A stretch of DNA of 64,000 nt from Chitinophaga lutea (GTDB lineage: Bacteria > Bacteroidota > Bacteroidia > Chitinophagales > Chitinophagaceae): positions 1,674,001 to 1,738,000 of the forward strand of contig NZ_RPDH01000002.1 in NCBI RefSeq assembly GCF_003813775.1. Reading direction: 5' to 3'. Below the pieces are notes generated by a model. It worked only from the letters and a program-made list of their open reading frames with translations. It had not been told where the DNA came from and ran no database searches. Below, in pieces: positions 38,368-47,554 of this stretch. The stretch's first letter is position 1; each line of letters opens with the position of its first letter. Position numbers and translations under genes: made by a program.

Positions 38368-39285
38368 TTACGGTAATGTATAATGATGAAAAAAATCCCA
38401 GATCACGTTGGTGGCGTTGATGGCGGTCGACGGCGCATCGGCGCCCGGCCTGCTTTTGGGGCCGCCGGGCCAGGAGTGGCCACCGTCTTTGGTGAGGTAA
38501 CGGATCACGGTGGTCCCCTCACGGCAGTCCTTCCACCGGACAGCCGTATATTTTTCGTTGTCCGTCAAGGTCTCCGGCGCCTGCGCGCAGCCGTCAACGC
38601 CGGCCCATACCCGCAGGGCGGAATCTGCCGGCGGAAAATAATACCCGCCGATACCGATGCCGCCCCGGTAAGGCACGATCGTATCCAGTGCGGAATGTAT
38701 GTGCAGCACCGGCACCGGCCTGGAGGGGGTGCAGGGCGCGGTAGTGATGAGCGTTCCGCTGACGGGCGCAATGGCGGCGATCTTCCCGGGTATTTCGCAG
38801 GCCAGGCGGTAGCTCAGCATGGCGCCGTTGGACATGCCGGTTACATACACCCTTTTGGGATTGACGCGATAACGGGCTACCAGGTCATCGATCAGGGTGC
38901 TGATGAACCTGACGTCGTCGATCCGGTTTTCCTCCGCATAACCGCAGCAGCCGCCGGCATTCCACGTCCTGATACCCAACGCGCCCCTGCTGCGTACACC
39001 GTCGGGGTAGGCTACTATGAACCCTGCCTGCGCGGCTTTCTGCGACCACCCGTAATCCTTTTTGCATTGTTCGCCGCTGCCGCCTGTTCCGTGCAAAGCA
39101 ATGACCAGGTCAAAGCCGCTGCTGTCGTAATAACCGGACGGCAGGTCCAGGAGGAATGTGCGCTCCAGCCCGTCTACCGTGATCTGTTCGCGCAGGCTGA
39201 ACGGGCGTTCCCCGTCGCTCTTTTCACAGCTCATGAAAACAACGGGCACGCATGCCAGCAAAAGTTGAAATACTAAACGTTTCAT
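38368..39285 (-). CDS. PHB-depolymerase/feruloyl-esterase-family lipoprotein
   Basis: 305 residues. Lipobox VPVVFMSCEKS marks a lipoprotein. The alpha/beta-hydrolase fold of the LpqC/PHB depolymerase group is shown by LVIALHGTGGSGEQ, the nucleophile elbow VTGMSNGAMLSYRLAC (Ser in GMSNG), VLHIHSALDTIVPYRGG with the acidic residue, and GGHSWPGGP with the catalytic His. Enzymes of this family cleave ester links on polyhydroxyalkanoates, xylan acetyl or feruloyl groups. Extracellular or periplasmic. It lies between the PQQ-propeller and Spy-like genes on the same strand. Confidence 0.85.
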   Translation of the reverse strand: MKRLVFQLLLACVPVVFMSCEKSDGERPFSLREQITVDGLERTFLLDLPSGYYDSSGFDLVIALHGTGGSGEQCKKDYGWSQKAAQAGFIVAYPDGVRSRGALGIRTWNAGGCCGYAEENRIDDVRFISTLIDDLVARYRVNPKRVYVTGMSNGAMLSYRLACEIPGKIAAIAPVSGTLITTAPCTPSRPVPVLHIHSALDTIVPYRGGIGIGGYYFPPADSALRVWAGVDGCAQAPETLTDNEKYTAVRWKDCREGTTVIRYLTKDGGHSWPGGPKSRPGADAPSTAINATNVIWDFFHHYTLP

Positions 39286-39316
39286 TATTCGTGTTTTGAT
39301 TTTTTATTGACATGGT

Positions 39317-40609
39317 TTAATCCGGGCGGTAAGCAAACAGGAGCCCGTTGAAGGTGGGCACGTAGACGTTGCCTTCCGGACCGATGGTGGTGCCGACGGT
39401 GAACAGGCCCTTTCCCGGCAGGCGTTCCCGGTCGAGCTCCCGGCCTGTGAGCACATCCACCACCAGCAGGTCGTAGCTGAACCTTTCGCTGCCGGCGGCC
39501 ACCGTCGGATACACCAGTTTGCCGGCTACCTGTGTGGCCACGCCGCGGTTCTGCAGCGCCTCGTTACGCCATACCAGCGCTGCATGGTCGCCGGCATCCC
39601 GGATGCATAACAATGGGGCGTTACCCCCTCCTGCCGGCATGATGTATCCGTCGGGTGAAGTGGACTGGCTACCGCCGGGCTCATAGCCGATATCGTATTC
39701 CCAGATGGTGGCGCCCGTTTCCGCGTTCATGGCAAACAGGCCGCCCGTGTTGGCATTGACGTATATGCGCGAGCCGTCAGCGGAGATGTCCGGACTGGAA
39801 GCGCTGCCTCCCGGCAGTGCGCTGGTTTCCCATAACTTTTTTACAGCCGGGCCGCCTTCTTCCGTATACCGCATGCCCCATAAGGCGGCCTGCGGCGTGC
39901 CCGGTTTCCAGTAGGTAAAGAAAAAGCGGCCGCTCCGCTGGTCGAAAGCCAGGGTGTTGGCGCAGGGGCAGGCCTCGGTGCCGCGCATGCAGGCCTGCGG
40001 GTCGAAAGTGGAATCGGCGGGCATCCCGCCGGCCAGGCTGTACCGGTCGATCACCGCTTTGCCGGTATGCCTGTCGAGCACATACAGCAAACCGATATGG
40101 GTAATGAAGATCACCTTCCCGGTTTGCGTGAACTGCGCAGACAGGGGGAAGCCCGTGATGGGGGTTTCCCACAGCAGGCGGCCGGTATTGTCAAAGGCAT
40201 GCATGGCCTCGTCGTCGGCCAGGTAGATGCGCCCTTCTTCGTCCAGCAGGGCGGAAGAAGCAACGGCGTATTGATTAACCGCGTCGGTACACCAGCGGGT
40301 GGCGCCGGTGCGGGCGTCCAGGGCATACAGGTGGCATCCTTCGGCGCTGGTGGTGACGTACACCTGCCCGTCCATGCCCGTGGTAGGGCCCAGGTTGATG
40401 GTGCCTTCGAATTTCCGCTGCCAGGCAAAGGCGATGTTCCTGGCGCCTTTCACCGGTGAGTAATCCGAGTTGTGGCCGTCTGCATGCGCCGCCGGCCAGC
40501 CGGGGCCGTATGCGGGGTCGCCGCTCCCGCCGTCTCCGCATCCCATCAGCCGCATGGAGGCCATCACGATGCAGGGCATGGCATAAAACAAAAATTTGTT
40601 CGTTCTCAT
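39317..40609 (-). CDS. PQQ-like beta-propeller lipoprotein
   Basis: 430 residues. A possible lipobox ASMRLMGCGDG lies near residue 24. The mature protein is made of repeated blades with the PQQ/BamB-type W-motif logic: HLYALDARTGATRWCTD, MHAFDNTGRLLWETPIT, LYVLDRHTGKAVIDRYS, FAMNAETGATIWEYD and LLVVDVLTGRELDRERLPG. Such proteins are either quinoprotein dehydrogenases or scaffolds; no dehydrogenase active-site residues can be assigned, so a scaffold or surface role is as likely. Upstream of the esterase, same strand, 31 bases apart. Confidence 0.8.
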   Translation of the reverse strand: MRTNKFLFYAMPCIVMASMRLMGCGDGGSGDPAYGPGWPAAHADGHNSDYSPVKGARNIAFAWQRKFEGTINLGPTTGMDGQVYVTTSAEGCHLYALDARTGATRWCTDAVNQYAVASSALLDEEGRIYLADDEAMHAFDNTGRLLWETPITGFPLSAQFTQTGKVIFITHIGLLYVLDRHTGKAVIDRYSLAGGMPADSTFDPQACMRGTEACPCANTLAFDQRSGRFFFTYWKPGTPQAALWGMRYTEEGGPAVKKLWETSALPGGSASSPDISADGSRIYVNANTGGLFAMNAETGATIWEYDIGYEPGGSQSTSPDGYIMPAGGGNAPLLCIRDAGDHAALVWRNEALQNRGVATQVAGKLVYPTVAAGSERFSYDLLVVDVLTGRELDRERLPGKGLFTVGTTIGPEGNVYVPTFNGLLFAYRPD

Positions 40610-40634
40610 AACTGTTCATTCGGGTTTAAACTTT

Positions 40635-40850
40635 TCAACGTATCACTATCCGGCGCCTTACGACCACCTTGGGCGCCACCACCGGCCCGGGTGCTATAAC
40701 GACGCGCGGGGCCACGGTTATACGAACGGGAGGAGCCGCTACGATTACCCTGGGAACCGGCGGCCTTACCACCACCCACTGGGCTTTGACTGTTCCTGTG
40801 AAACTGCCTGACAGGAAGATCAGGGAGATGAATACTTTTTGCATGAGCAT
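40635..40850 (-). CDS. Small secreted Val/Pro-rich protein
   Basis: 71 residues (or 69 from the second ATG at 40844). Residues 1-23 (KVFISLIFLSGSFTGTVKAQ) are a typical signal peptide. The mature 48 residues are almost only Val, Pro, Arg, Ala and Ile in a near-repeat (WVVVRPPVPRVIVAAPPV, then APRVVIAPGPVVAPKVVVRRR). No cysteine. Probably a small surface or periplasmic polypeptide, possibly forming a beta or PPII strand; such genes are annotated as hypothetical. The other frames overlapping here are shadows. Confidence 0.5.
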   Translation of the reverse strand: MLMQKVFISLIFLSGSFTGTVKAQWVVVRPPVPRVIVAAPPVRITVAPRVVIAPGPVVAPKVVVRRRIVIR

Positions 40851-41033
40851 TTTCTTTTTAAGACGTTCCGGGAGGAAAGAAAGCAGGGCTCCGCAGATGA
40901 AAGGGACATTTTCGGGGATGAAGCGCCACGGCTACCGGCGGCTTCAACCGGGGCACGGTCGGTTCATGGGTCGGATTGTCCGTTTCATCCCGGCCATACC
41001 ATACCTTACCGGTCTTTTCGATATTTTTGTGAC

Positions 41034-42041
41034 ATGACGCGATTTTATCCGCTTAAAGGCGCCGTGATCGCCGTTTTCATCGCCCTGCTGGGGCAGGTGC
41101 TGCGGGCGCACCGGGAAGAGATGTTATCTTCCTGGTCCACTTTCCCGGCTTCTTTCGCCAATGCTTTCTTCAGCTGGTTATGGATACAGTATATCATTCA
41201 ACGGAACCGGCCGGCCGGCTACGGATGGAAAGCCCTGGTGTCGGTAACCGGTTGTATCGTCATCTCGATAGCGCTCTTTTACCTGTTGCGCGACGTGGCG
41301 GAGGTCAGGAACCGTATAGAAGCGCTGCAAATGGGCATGCGGGCCGTTTACGGCGTACTGGCCGCCAGGGGGTTGGTGGTGGGCGGTTTTTTATACTTCA
41401 TCGCTTTCCTGCTACAGATGGCTGCCGTGAGCCAGCAGCCCAAACTGGAAAATGAACGCCTGAAGCAGGAGAACCTCCAGGCGCGGCTGAGCCTTTTGCA
41501 GGAGCAGATCAGTCCACACTTCCTGTTCAATTCCCTCGGCACCTTGCGCAGTATGGTGGAGGAACCGGCGGCCAGGGAGTTCATCCAGCGGCTCTCTGAA
41601 GTGTACCGTTACCTGCTGGGCAGCCGTATGGCCGACCTGGTGGAGCTGCGGGTAGAGCTGGATTTCATCGGGGCCTACCTCCATATACTCCGGGAACGTT
41701 TTGAAGACGCCCTGGTGGCGGACATCCGGATCCCCCCGCAGTATCACCACAAAAAAATTCCGCCTGCCACCCTGCAACTGCTGATCGAGAACGCCGTGAA
41801 GCACAACGTAGCCACCGCCGAAACGCCCCTGCGAATCAGCATACATGCGGAAGCACCCGACCGGCTGGTGGTCAGCAATTCCCTGCAACGGAAAACCGCG
41901 GCCGGTGAAAACACGGGCACCGGCACCGGCCTGAGCAATATCCGTGAACGATACAGGATACTCGCCGGCCGCGACATCAACATAACCGAACAGTCCCGTG
42001 AATTTTCAGTAAGCGTTTTTTTATTAGATGGCAAACCATGA
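41034..42041 (+). CDS. LytS-type (His_kinase/HATPase) sensor kinase
   Basis: 335 residues from the ATG at 41034. Four hydrophobic helices occupy about 8-130 (VIAVFIALLGQVL, ASFANAFFSWLWIQYII, ALVSVTGCIVISIALFYLL, VVGGFLYFIAFLLQMAAV). Then comes LLQEQISPHFLFNSLGTLRSM, whose His is the phosphorylation site of the LytS/YehU class, and an HATPase with LQLLIENAVKHNVA and TGTGLSNIRERYRIL. A TATTTTTG -7-like box at 41022-41029 sits only five bases before the ATG, so the message may be leaderless or another promoter is used. Coupled to the LytTR regulator by an ATGA overlap. Confidence 0.9.
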   Translation: MTRFYPLKGAVIAVFIALLGQVLRAHREEMLSSWSTFPASFANAFFSWLWIQYIIQRNRPAGYGWKALVSVTGCIVISIALFYLLRDVAEVRNRIEALQMGMRAVYGVLAARGLVVGGFLYFIAFLLQMAAVSQQPKLENERLKQENLQARLSLLQEQISPHFLFNSLGTLRSMVEEPAAREFIQRLSEVYRYLLGSRMADLVELRVELDFIGAYLHILRERFEDALVADIRIPPQYHHKKIPPATLQLLIENAVKHNVATAETPLRISIHAEAPDRLVVSNSLQRKTAAGENTGTGTGLSNIRERYRILAGRDINITEQSREFSVSVFLLDGKP

Positions 42042-42814
42042 ACATCCTGATCATTGAAGACGAAGCCAAAACGGCCAGAGAGCTGAAGGCCATGGCGCAG
42101 CGCCTGCATAAAGGCTTGCAGGTCACCGACATCCTGCCTACCGTAAAAGCCGCCGTAGCGTGGTTCCAAAACCATCCGCCGCCGGACCTCGTGCTTTCCG
42201 ATATCCAGCTGGCAGACGGGCTTTGTTTCGAGATCTTCCGGAGCGTGACGGTTACATGTCCGGTCATTTTCTGCACCGCATTCGACCAATACGCCATACA
42301 GGCCTTCGAGGCGAATGGTATCGATTATCTGCTGAAACCGGTAGACGAAAGCCGGCTGGCCGGCAGCCTCCGCAAATACGAGCAACTGAAACAGGTCCTG
42401 GGCGGCCAGGGCGCGACCGCGAATGACCGCCTCTCTGCGCTGATGGCCCAACTGCAACCCCATTATAAAGGCAGCCTGCTCGTGTTCAGGAATGACAAGA
42501 TCATCCCCGTAAAAACAGCAGACATGGCCTTCATCCATTCCGCCGGCGGCACGGTAACCGTATACACACGCGACCTGCAGACCTACCTCCTGAAGGAAAC
42601 GCTGGACGAGCTGGAGCCGCAGCTCGACCCGCAACTGTTCTTCAGAGCCAACCGCCAGTTCATCATTCACCGTGATGCGCTGGTAATGGCCGAGCATTTT
42701 TTCAACAGGCGGCTGGTGGTGAAGCTGGATGTAGGCACTCCCGAGCGCATCGTGGTAAGCAAAACAAAGGCCCCGGCGTTACTGGCCTGGATGGAAGGGA
42801 AACCATTACACTGA
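42038..42814 (+). CDS. LytTR-family response regulator
   Basis: 258 residues. The receiver domain (about 1-120) shows IIEDEAKTARELKAMA and LVLSDIQLADG with Asp55, and Lys in DYLLKPVDES. The C-terminal LytTR DNA-binding domain (about 150-258) has ADMAFIHSAGGTVTVYTRDLQT and FFRANRQFIIHRDALV, a diagnostic segment. It is the obvious partner of the LytS-type kinase. Targets unknown; LytTR regulators bind imperfect direct repeats upstream of promoters. The cobalamin operon begins 150 bases downstream but has its own riboswitch. Confidence 0.94.
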   Translation: MNILIIEDEAKTARELKAMAQRLHKGLQVTDILPTVKAAVAWFQNHPPPDLVLSDIQLADGLCFEIFRSVTVTCPVIFCTAFDQYAIQAFEANGIDYLLKPVDESRLAGSLRKYEQLKQVLGGQGATANDRLSALMAQLQPHYKGSLLVFRNDKIIPVKTADMAFIHSAGGTVTVYTRDLQTYLLKETLDELEPQLDPQLFFRANRQFIIHRDALVMAEHFFNRRLVVKLDVGTPERIVVSKTKAPALLAWMEGKPLH

Positions 42815-42945
42815 AGGAAGGCGCCCGCCATGAGGAGCATTACTATTCAAGCCCGTTTCTACAAAGTTCCCTTCCCCGCATCCCCACCGGGTTGTTAATC
42901 GCCGGAATACCAAATAAAGAACACCGCAAACCCGAAACTCTTTAT

Positions 42946-42953
42946 TACATTTG
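42946..42953 (+). promoter_or_regulatory. -7 box of the cobalamin operon promoter
   Basis: TACATTTG at 42946-42953 matches TAnnTTTG. It lies just upstream of the riboswitch, as expected for a transcript carrying it in its leader. No clear TTTG -33 partner is seen. Confidence 0.55.
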
Positions 42954-42960
42954 CACCCAT

Positions 42961-43140
42961 AATTGGTTCCCAGCCTGTCAACGCGGGCCGGGATTAAAAG
43001 GGAAACCGGTGTAAATCCGGTGCTATCCCCGTAGCTGTAAGTTTCATCAAGCTGTTCATTCTCCACACCACTGTCCTCTCAAACCGGACGGGAAGGTCAT
43101 GAACAAGGAAACGAGCCAGAAGACCTGCCGGTTATCGTCA
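42961..43140 (+). ncRNA. Cobalamin (B12) riboswitch
   Basis: The leader contains the cobalamin aptamer landmarks in order: AAAAGGGAAACCGGTG and AAATCCGGTGCTATCCCCG (P3-P5 region), GTAGCTGTAAG, and the B12 box AGCCAGAAGACCTGCCGG at about 43114-43131. It is followed by the TonB receptor and cob genes, giving a clear functional match. Riboswitches of this type repress downstream expression on binding adenosyl- or methylcobalamin. The expression platform after 43140 was not resolved into a terminator, so control may be translational. Confidence 0.93.
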
Positions 43141-43262
43141 ACAACATCAACGAGCTTTCGGGTGAAAGGCCGGGGTGAAACCGTCTTACTGCAGGAGACA
43201 TTTCATTTCTGTTTCGTATTCATTTTTTTTCCGAAGGCTCATAGTTCGTCAATTCAAAAACT

Positions 43263-45254
43263 ATGAGCATGACAAAAAGGTTACTCACGTTATCGGCCCT
43301 GCTGGCGGCAATGCACGCGCAGGCGCAGGATTCAACCGCAACAAGAGCGCTGGATGAAGTAGTGGTCACCGCTACGAAGTATCCCAAAAAAACATCGGAA
43401 ACGGGCAAGGTGATCTCCGTGATCACCCGCGAGCAGCTCGACCGGAGCGGCGGCAAAGACCTCTCCCAGCTATTGAATGAACAAACCGGCTTGTCTGTCA
43501 GCGGCGCCAACAGCAATCCCGGGAAAGACAAATCGATCTTCCTCCGTGGTGCAAAATCGGATTATACGCTCATCATGATAGATGGCGCTCCTGTTTATGA
43601 TGCTTCCGGCTCCAGCAGCAACTTTGATTTCAGGCTGATGCCCGTGGAAAACATCGAACGCATAGAAATCCTGAAAGGCAGCCAGTCTACCCTCTATGGC
43701 TCCGACGCCGTGGCCGGTGTGATCAACATCATTACCCGGCAGGGCGACAGCAGGAAAATCATCGCCCCCTTCGCCTCCGCCGCCTATGGCAGCTACAACA
43801 CGAGGAAACTCAACGCGGGCCTCAACGGCAGCGCCGATTTCTTCAATTATAACGTAGGCTTTACCCATTACAAAACAGACGGCTTCAGCGAATCCACCGA
43901 CAAAAACAACACCGGCAAGTTCGATAAAGACGGCTATGAGCAAAACGCCTTCATGGCCAACCTTGGCTTCAGGGTTAAAAACGTCGCGAAAATAACGCCC
44001 TTCCTGCGTTACACGAAATACAACGGCCGGCTGGATGCGGATGCTTTCACCGACGACAAGGACTACACCTACAATTTATCCAACCTGCAGACGGGTGTCC
44101 GCAATGAACTGACGCTGGGCAAAGTGAAGCTGAACCTCCTGTACAACTTTACGGCCACCAAAAGGAATTACCTCAACGACTCCCTGATCAGGGAATCCGC
44201 CTTTGACGGCTATAGCAAAGGGTTCTATGAAGGGAAGGAACATTTCCTGGATGCGTATGTACATGTGCCTGTTCTGCCGGCGCTGTCCTTTACCGGTGGT
44301 ATCGATTACCGCAGCGGGTTAACGGATGTAAAAACTTCCGGCGTATATAAATACGAGATGGGCGGCGTGGTGTACAGCGGCGAATATGCGGGCGCCATCC
44401 ACTCCGATTCGGCCAAACAGAACCAGACCGGCGTATACGGCGCGTTCACGTATGCCGCCAAAGGGCTGAACATTGAAGCAGGCGGGCGGTTCAACCATCA
44501 CTCCGTATATGGCAACAACGGCGTGTTCAACATCAATCCGTCTTACCTGATCAACCGGCAGTTCAAGGTATTCGCCAACATCTCCACCGCCTATAAAGTG
44601 CCTACGCTGTACCAGATGCATTCCGAATACAAGAACCCGTTCACCAGCCTGAATCCGGAGAAAGCGATTACGTACGAAGCGGGGCTGCAATACTATTCCA
44701 CCACCAACCTGGTGAATGTGCGCACAGCCGTATTCAAGCGTGATGTAAAGGACGGCATTGCATTCTATACGGATCCCAATACGTTCAGGAGCTATTACAT
44801 CAACCAGGACAAACAAAATGACTGGGGCTTTGAAATCGAGCCCACTTTCAACTTCCGCGACAAAGGCCAGCTGATCCTGTCCTATGCTTTTGTAGATGGA
44901 GAGGTGACCACTAAAAAGGGCGAAAAGGATACTTCCTATTTCAACCTGATACGCCGGCCCAAAAGCATCTTCAACGCCACGGCGAATTACAATATCACCA
45001 AAAACTTGTTTGTCAGCATCGGGGTACAAAGCTTCGGCAAGCGCAGCGACCTGGACTTCAGCACCGCTCCCGCTTCCGTTGTTTCGCTGAAGGCCTATAC
45101 CCTGCTGAATGCGTACGTGGAATACCGGTTCTTCAACAATCAACTGAGGGTGTTTGCGGATGCCAAAAACCTCACCGACGTTGATTATACCGAAGTATAT
45201 GGTTATAACGCCCAGGGGATAAACGTACAGGGCGGATTCAGGTTCAGCCTGTAG
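43263..45254 (+). CDS. btuB: TonB-dependent cobalamin receptor, BtuB-like
   Basis: 663 residues. Signal peptide to about residue 22 (LLTLSALLAAMHAQAQ), TonB-box-like region LDEVVVTATKYPKKTSE, then the plug (QLLNEQTGLSVSG, SIFLRGAKSDYTLIMIDGAPV, NIERIEILKGSQSTLYGSDAVAGVI) and a 22-strand barrel ending GINVQGGFRFSL with a terminal aromatic-containing strand. It lies directly behind a cobalamin riboswitch and ahead of a DUF6580 membrane protein and cobUTSC, so it most likely takes up B12 or cobinamide across the outer membrane. A second in-frame ATG at 43269 is possible. Confidence 0.9.
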   Translation: MSMTKRLLTLSALLAAMHAQAQDSTATRALDEVVVTATKYPKKTSETGKVISVITREQLDRSGGKDLSQLLNEQTGLSVSGANSNPGKDKSIFLRGAKSDYTLIMIDGAPVYDASGSSSNFDFRLMPVENIERIEILKGSQSTLYGSDAVAGVINIITRQGDSRKIIAPFASAAYGSYNTRKLNAGLNGSADFFNYNVGFTHYKTDGFSESTDKNNTGKFDKDGYEQNAFMANLGFRVKNVAKITPFLRYTKYNGRLDADAFTDDKDYTYNLSNLQTGVRNELTLGKVKLNLLYNFTATKRNYLNDSLIRESAFDGYSKGFYEGKEHFLDAYVHVPVLPALSFTGGIDYRSGLTDVKTSGVYKYEMGGVVYSGEYAGAIHSDSAKQNQTGVYGAFTYAAKGLNIEAGGRFNHHSVYGNNGVFNINPSYLINRQFKVFANISTAYKVPTLYQMHSEYKNPFTSLNPEKAITYEAGLQYYSTTNLVNVRTAVFKRDVKDGIAFYTDPNTFRSYYINQDKQNDWGFEIEPTFNFRDKGQLILSYAFVDGEVTTKKGEKDTSYFNLIRRPKSIFNATANYNITKNLFVSIGVQSFGKRSDLDFSTAPASVVSLKAYTLLNAYVEYRFFNNQLRVFADAKNLTDVDYTEVYGYNAQGINVQGGFRFSL

Positions 45255-45283
45255 TTTTTCAGCCACTAACATCAATCAAACAT

Positions 45284-45853
45284 ATGCCAGTTTCAACATT
45301 TAGTCAGAGGAACGCAGTAATACTGCTCATCATTGCGGTTGTGGCGGCGATACGCCTGTTATCATTCCTGGATGCGGGCCCGCTGGCCTATTTTACGCCG
45401 TTGGGCGCCATGGCGTTATTCGGCGCGGCGCATTTCAGCGGTTATGTAAAACCATACGCCTTTCCGCTGCTCGCCCTTTTTATCAGCGACCTGGTACTGT
45501 CTTTCACCGTGTTCGCCGAATTCCGGACCGGCCTTTTATACAGCGGCTGGTACTGGACGTACCTGGCGTTCGCCCTGATGACGGTAGCCGGCAAGCTGAT
45601 GCTGAAAGAGGTCACCATTTCCAGGCTGATAGCGGCCACTATCACCGCCACCCTGATTCACTGGCTGGTGAGCGACATTGGCGCCTGCGCGGTGGAAAAC
45701 AAACTCACTTTCGCCTTTTACCTGAACCGCCTGGTCACCGCCATTCCTTATGAGCTCAATTTCCTGGGCGGCACTGCATTCTTCAGCGCTATCATGTTTG
45801 GCATATTTGAGCTGGCGCAACGAAAATATGCTTCATTGAAGCCTGCCCGGTAA
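45284..45853 (+). CDS. DUF6580 membrane protein, possible cobalamin/cobinamide transporter component
   Basis: 189 residues with five to six hydrophobic helices (about 10-28, 42-62, 60-80, 85-105, 115-130, 155-175). The layout PLGAMALFGAAHFSG and ALFISDLVLSF resembles small S-component or queuosine/cobalamin-type ECF transporter proteins, and the DUF6580 family has been described as a putative transport protein. Its place between the BtuB-like receptor and cobU, in the riboswitch operon, argues for inner-membrane import of a corrinoid. No ABC ATPase or BtuCDF lies in the window, so energy coupling is unresolved. A hairpin follows the gene. Confidence 0.75.
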   Translation: MPVSTFSQRNAVILLIIAVVAAIRLLSFLDAGPLAYFTPLGAMALFGAAHFSGYVKPYAFPLLALFISDLVLSFTVFAEFRTGLLYSGWYWTYLAFALMTVAGKLMLKEVTISRLIAATITATLIHWLVSDIGACAVENKLTFAFYLNRLVTAIPYELNFLGGTAFFSAIMFGIFELAQRKYASLKPAR

Positions 45854-45867
45854 ACCCGGCAACCATG

Positions 45868-45924
45868 GCCGGTGGTCAGCAGCAGGCAGCGTTCTCCGCG
45901 GCTCTCTGTTGACCACCGGCTTTT
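45868..45924 (+). terminator. Hairpin with short T-run between DUF6580 and cobU
   Basis: Arms 45868-45878 and 45910-45920 are 11-bp complementary and followed by TTTT. It may attenuate transcription into cobU-T-S-C or act as a processing site. The 31-base loop is long for a terminator. Confidence 0.5.
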
Positions 45925-45959
45925 AAGTAACAGTATCCTTACAAAGAAATTTCTATCGG

Positions 45960-46496
45960 ATGTCAACAATCGATCCGCAGCCCGGCATCATTTTTATTAC
46001 GGGAGGCGCCCGCAGCGGCAAAAGCCGCTACGCACAGGATCTCGCGCTGCAGTTGAGCGCATCCCCCGTTTACGTTGCTACCGCCCGCCATTGGGACGGG
46101 GATTTCCAGCAACGCATCAGGCGGCACCAGGATGACCGCGACGGGCGCTGGACCTCGCTCGAGGAAGAAAAACACATCAGCCGGCTTGACCTGACGGGCA
46201 AGGTTGCCGTCATCGACTGTGTGACGCTCTGGCTCACCAATTTTTTCGTGGACAGTAAATACAATGTGGACGAATGCCTCGCGGCATGCAAACAGGAAAT
46301 CAGCCAGCTATCGCAGCAGGCAGGCGCCTTCATTATCGTCAGCAATGAAATCGGCATGGGCGTGCATGCCGAAACGGCCATCGGCCGTCAATTCACGGAC
46401 CTGCAGGGATGGATGAACCAGTACATCGCTTCACTGGCCCGCCGCGTCGTGTTCATGGTGAGCGGGATACCCATGGAGATCAAAAACATATCATGA
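45960..46496 (+). CDS. cobU: Adenosylcobinamide kinase/adenosylcobinamide-phosphate guanylyltransferase
   Basis: 178 residues. The P-loop GGARSGKSRYAQDLA near residues 16-29, VIDCVTLWLTNFF, and IIVSNEIGMGVHAETAIGR are the core motifs of CobU/CobP, which phosphorylates adenosylcobinamide and attaches GMP to give AdoCbi-GDP. Cytoplasmic. Full length. Its stop overlaps the cobT ATG (ATGA). This is a salvage-pathway gene; de novo corrin genes are not seen in the window. Confidence 0.95.
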   Translation: MSTIDPQPGIIFITGGARSGKSRYAQDLALQLSASPVYVATARHWDGDFQQRIRRHQDDRDGRWTSLEEEKHISRLDLTGKVAVIDCVTLWLTNFFVDSKYNVDECLAACKQEISQLSQQAGAFIIVSNEIGMGVHAETAIGRQFTDLQGWMNQYIASLARRVVFMVSGIPMEIKNIS

Positions 46497-47554
46497 CAAC
46501 AAATGCCGCTACACTGCGGGAGCAGCTCCTGCACAAGATCAACAATAAAACAAAACCGCTCGGCTCGCTGGGCCTGCTGGAAACCATCGCCATGCAGGTA
46601 GGGATGATACAGGGCACCACCTCACCGGCGATCAATCAACCACATATCGTTGTATTTGCCGGCGATCACGGCATTGCCGAGACCGGGCTGGTAAACCCCT
46701 ACCCGCAGGCGGTAACGGCGCAGATGGTGCTGAACTTCCTGAACGGCGGGGCCGCCATCAATGTGTTCTGCCGGCAGCACAATATTACTTTACACGTGGT
46801 GGATGCGGGAGTCAACCATGCCTTTGGCCCTGCTCCAGCCGGGCAAAGCGGGGATCGCTTCATCGATGCAAAAATGGGTCTTGGTACCGCCAACTATCTC
46901 GAAGGGCCGGCGATGAGTGAAACCACCGCCACCGCCGCCATCGAAAAAGGAAAATCCATCGTACAGGCCATAGCGGGCAGCGGGGGCAACTGCGTCGGTT
47001 TTGGTGAAATGGGCATCGGCAACACATCGTCCGCTTCCCTTATCATGAGCGCTGTTACGGGTATTCCTCTTGCTGCCTGTGTCGGGCGGGGCACAGGTGT
47101 CAATGACGAACAGCTGCAAACGAAAATAAACACCCTCGGACAGGCATATGCGCTACACCGGCTGCCCGAACTTCGTCACCAGCCCGTTGCCCTGCTCTCC
47201 AGGGTGGGCGGTTTCGAGATCGCGATGATGGCGGGGGCTTATCTCCAGGCGGCGGAAGAAAAAATGGTGATCGTGGTGGATGGGTTTATCGCTTCCGCAG
47301 CGTTGCTGCTGGCGCAGCTGATCAATCCTTCCGTTGTTTCCCATTGCATCTTTGCGCATACCAGCGGAGAGCAGGGCCATGAAAAAATGCTGCAACACCT
47401 GCAGGCCACCACTTTACTGCACCTCGGCATGCGATTGGGAGAAGGCACCGGCGCCGCGCTGGCTATTCCGTTGATCCGGTCGGCTGTTAATTTTTTACAG
47501 GAGATGGCGTCGTTCGAATCCGCCGGCGTATCCAACATTGAGGCTACAACATGA
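46493..47554 (+). CDS. cobT: Nicotinate-nucleotide--dimethylbenzimidazole phosphoribosyltransferase
   Basis: 353 residues from the ATG at 46493, which overlaps cobU by ATGA; a longer open frame into cobU is a shadow. Motifs: NNKTKPLGSLGLLETIAMQ, VVFAGDHGIAE, GVNPYPQAVTAQMV-like segment and the C-terminal MRLGEGTGAALAIPL that carries the catalytic Glu. It makes alpha-ribazole phosphate for the lower ligand of B12. Stop overlaps cobS by ATGA, implying tight translational coupling. Confidence 0.95.
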   Translation: MTTNAATLREQLLHKINNKTKPLGSLGLLETIAMQVGMIQGTTSPAINQPHIVVFAGDHGIAETGLVNPYPQAVTAQMVLNFLNGGAAINVFCRQHNITLHVVDAGVNHAFGPAPAGQSGDRFIDAKMGLGTANYLEGPAMSETTATAAIEKGKSIVQAIAGSGGNCVGFGEMGIGNTSSASLIMSAVTGIPLAACVGRGTGVNDEQLQTKINTLGQAYALHRLPELRHQPVALLSRVGGFEIAMMAGAYLQAAEEKMVIVVDGFIASAALLLAQLINPSVVSHCIFAHTSGEQGHEKMLQHLQATTLLHLGMRLGEGTGAALAIPLIRSAVNFLQEMASFESAGVSNIEATT

